64,000 nt of DNA from Celeribacter halophilus. Lineage in GTDB: Bacteria; Pseudomonadota; Alphaproteobacteria; Rhodobacterales; Rhodobacteraceae. The notes under the pieces were generated by a model, which was given only the letters and a program-made list of their open reading frames with translations, was not told the DNA's origin and ran no database searches. Shown one piece after another: positions 63,735 to 64,000 of the stretch; positions within the stretch are counted from its first letter, which is position 1, and each line of letters begins with the position of its first letter. The position numbers and the translations under genes are program-made. The stretch lies in contig NZ_FORY01000005.1 in assembly GCF_900114135.1 (NCBI RefSeq), positions 62,001 through 126,000 on the forward strand, read 5' to 3'.

Positions 63735-64000
63735 TGTTCGGAGATTTTTCCAAGGCGCTGGTGCAACTGAGTGACAAGCGGTTCCAATCCGTCCTTCTCA
63801 AAGGCCTCGGCCTGACCATCGCGCTTTTGGTCGCAATCTATCTCGCCTTTGTCTGGATCATCGGGGCCTTTGTCCCCGACACCTTCTCTCTGCCGTTTAT
63901 CGGTCAGGTCACATGGATCGATAACGCGCTTTCCATCGGCTCTTTCTTCCTGATGATCGGGTTGTCGGTCTTCCTGATGGTGCCGGTCGCCTCCGCCTTT
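63734..64000 (+). CDS. EI24-domain membrane protein, truncated by window end
   Basis: The first 89 codons of a gene cut by the window edge. The start MFGDFSKALVQLSDKRFQSVLL and the following helices (about 22-50 and 68-88) match the EI24/CysZ-like family, in which CysZ transports sulfate. In Rhodobacterales such proteins lie next to nitroreductase genes. Its start overlaps the nitroreductase stop by one base, indicating translational coupling. Residues after 89 are not seen. Confidence 0.78.
   Translation, partial: MFGDFSKALVQLSDKRFQSVLLKGLGLTIALLVAIYLAFVWIIGAFVPDTFSLPFIGQVTWIDNALSIGSFFLMIGLSVFLMVPVASAF

Overview
The window is a compact chromosomal segment of an alphaproteobacterium, most likely a Rhodobacterales member of the Roseobacter group. 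Support comes from the cell-cycle regulator GcrA, the DnaA-inactivator HdaA, a short (445-residue) prolyl-tRNA synthetase, a PccR-type ScfR regulator with a propionyl-CoA carboxylase locus, and several small families I know mainly from Rhodobacterales (DUF6455, DUF6497, DUF4174, DUF2937). The DNA is GC-rich, and many genes have long meaningless open frames opposite them. I see no rRNA operon, insertion sequence, prophage, integrase or CRISPR array. There are two tRNA genes, both tRNA-Asp(GTC).

Layout. 1-6.5 kb: a truncated GNAT gene, a 2-oxoglutarate oxygenase, PPK2, parE, an AT-rich membrane/coiled-coil gene and three very small membrane or secreted proteins. 6.6-10.7 kb (minus): proS, DUF2937, lolC/E and lolD. 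10.9-16.5 kb (plus): a small secreted protein overlapping a chemoreceptor, an AI-2E-type permease, hdaA and ppx; the ppk1 gene that usually sits between hdaA and ppx is absent. 16.5-19.8 kb (minus): a secreted protein, an EEP-family hydrolase coupled to a TerB-DnaJ protein, and a GNAT coupled to a glyoxalase-like protein. 19.9-21.1 kb: nhaA.

21.2-33.0 kb is the propionyl-CoA module: methylmalonyl-CoA mutase, pccA, a glycine-zipper lipoprotein, four small genes including a RidA homologue, pccB, a Bcr/CflA MFS exporter and the PccR-type regulator. TGCAAA-type half-sites lie upstream of both pccB and the regulator. The mutase chaperone meaB is unlinked, at 40.9 kb. Together these convert propionyl-CoA through methylmalonyl-CoA to succinyl-CoA.

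33-50.4 kb holds a DMT exporter, the tRNA pair, lepA, an AT-rich DUF3800 gene, a sirtuin, a PKHD-type hydroxylase, a copper pair (DUF2946 and PCuAC), rpmB, meaB, hrpB, gnd with a GntR-like operator, a NUDIX gene, a PiT phosphate transporter and argD-argF. 50.6-64 kb holds an MscS channel, a trypsin-like protease, an ABC-2 permease with no ATPase beside it, gcrA, a YceI protein facing a cytochrome b561-YceI fusion, rimO, an AT-rich two-gene islet, rhodanese, DCC and IMPACT proteins, two DUF6455 paralogues behind a perfect FNR box, a Hint-domain protein, a DUF167 protein, a nitroreductase and a truncated EI24 membrane gene.

The points most worth following up are the FNR-box/DUF6455 unit, the PccR operators and the MFS gene lying between them, the GntR-like operator on gnd, the missing ppk1, the histidine-bearing chemoreceptor with its overlapping secreted partner, and three AT-rich islets beside housekeeping genes. 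I found no clearly new multi-gene system.
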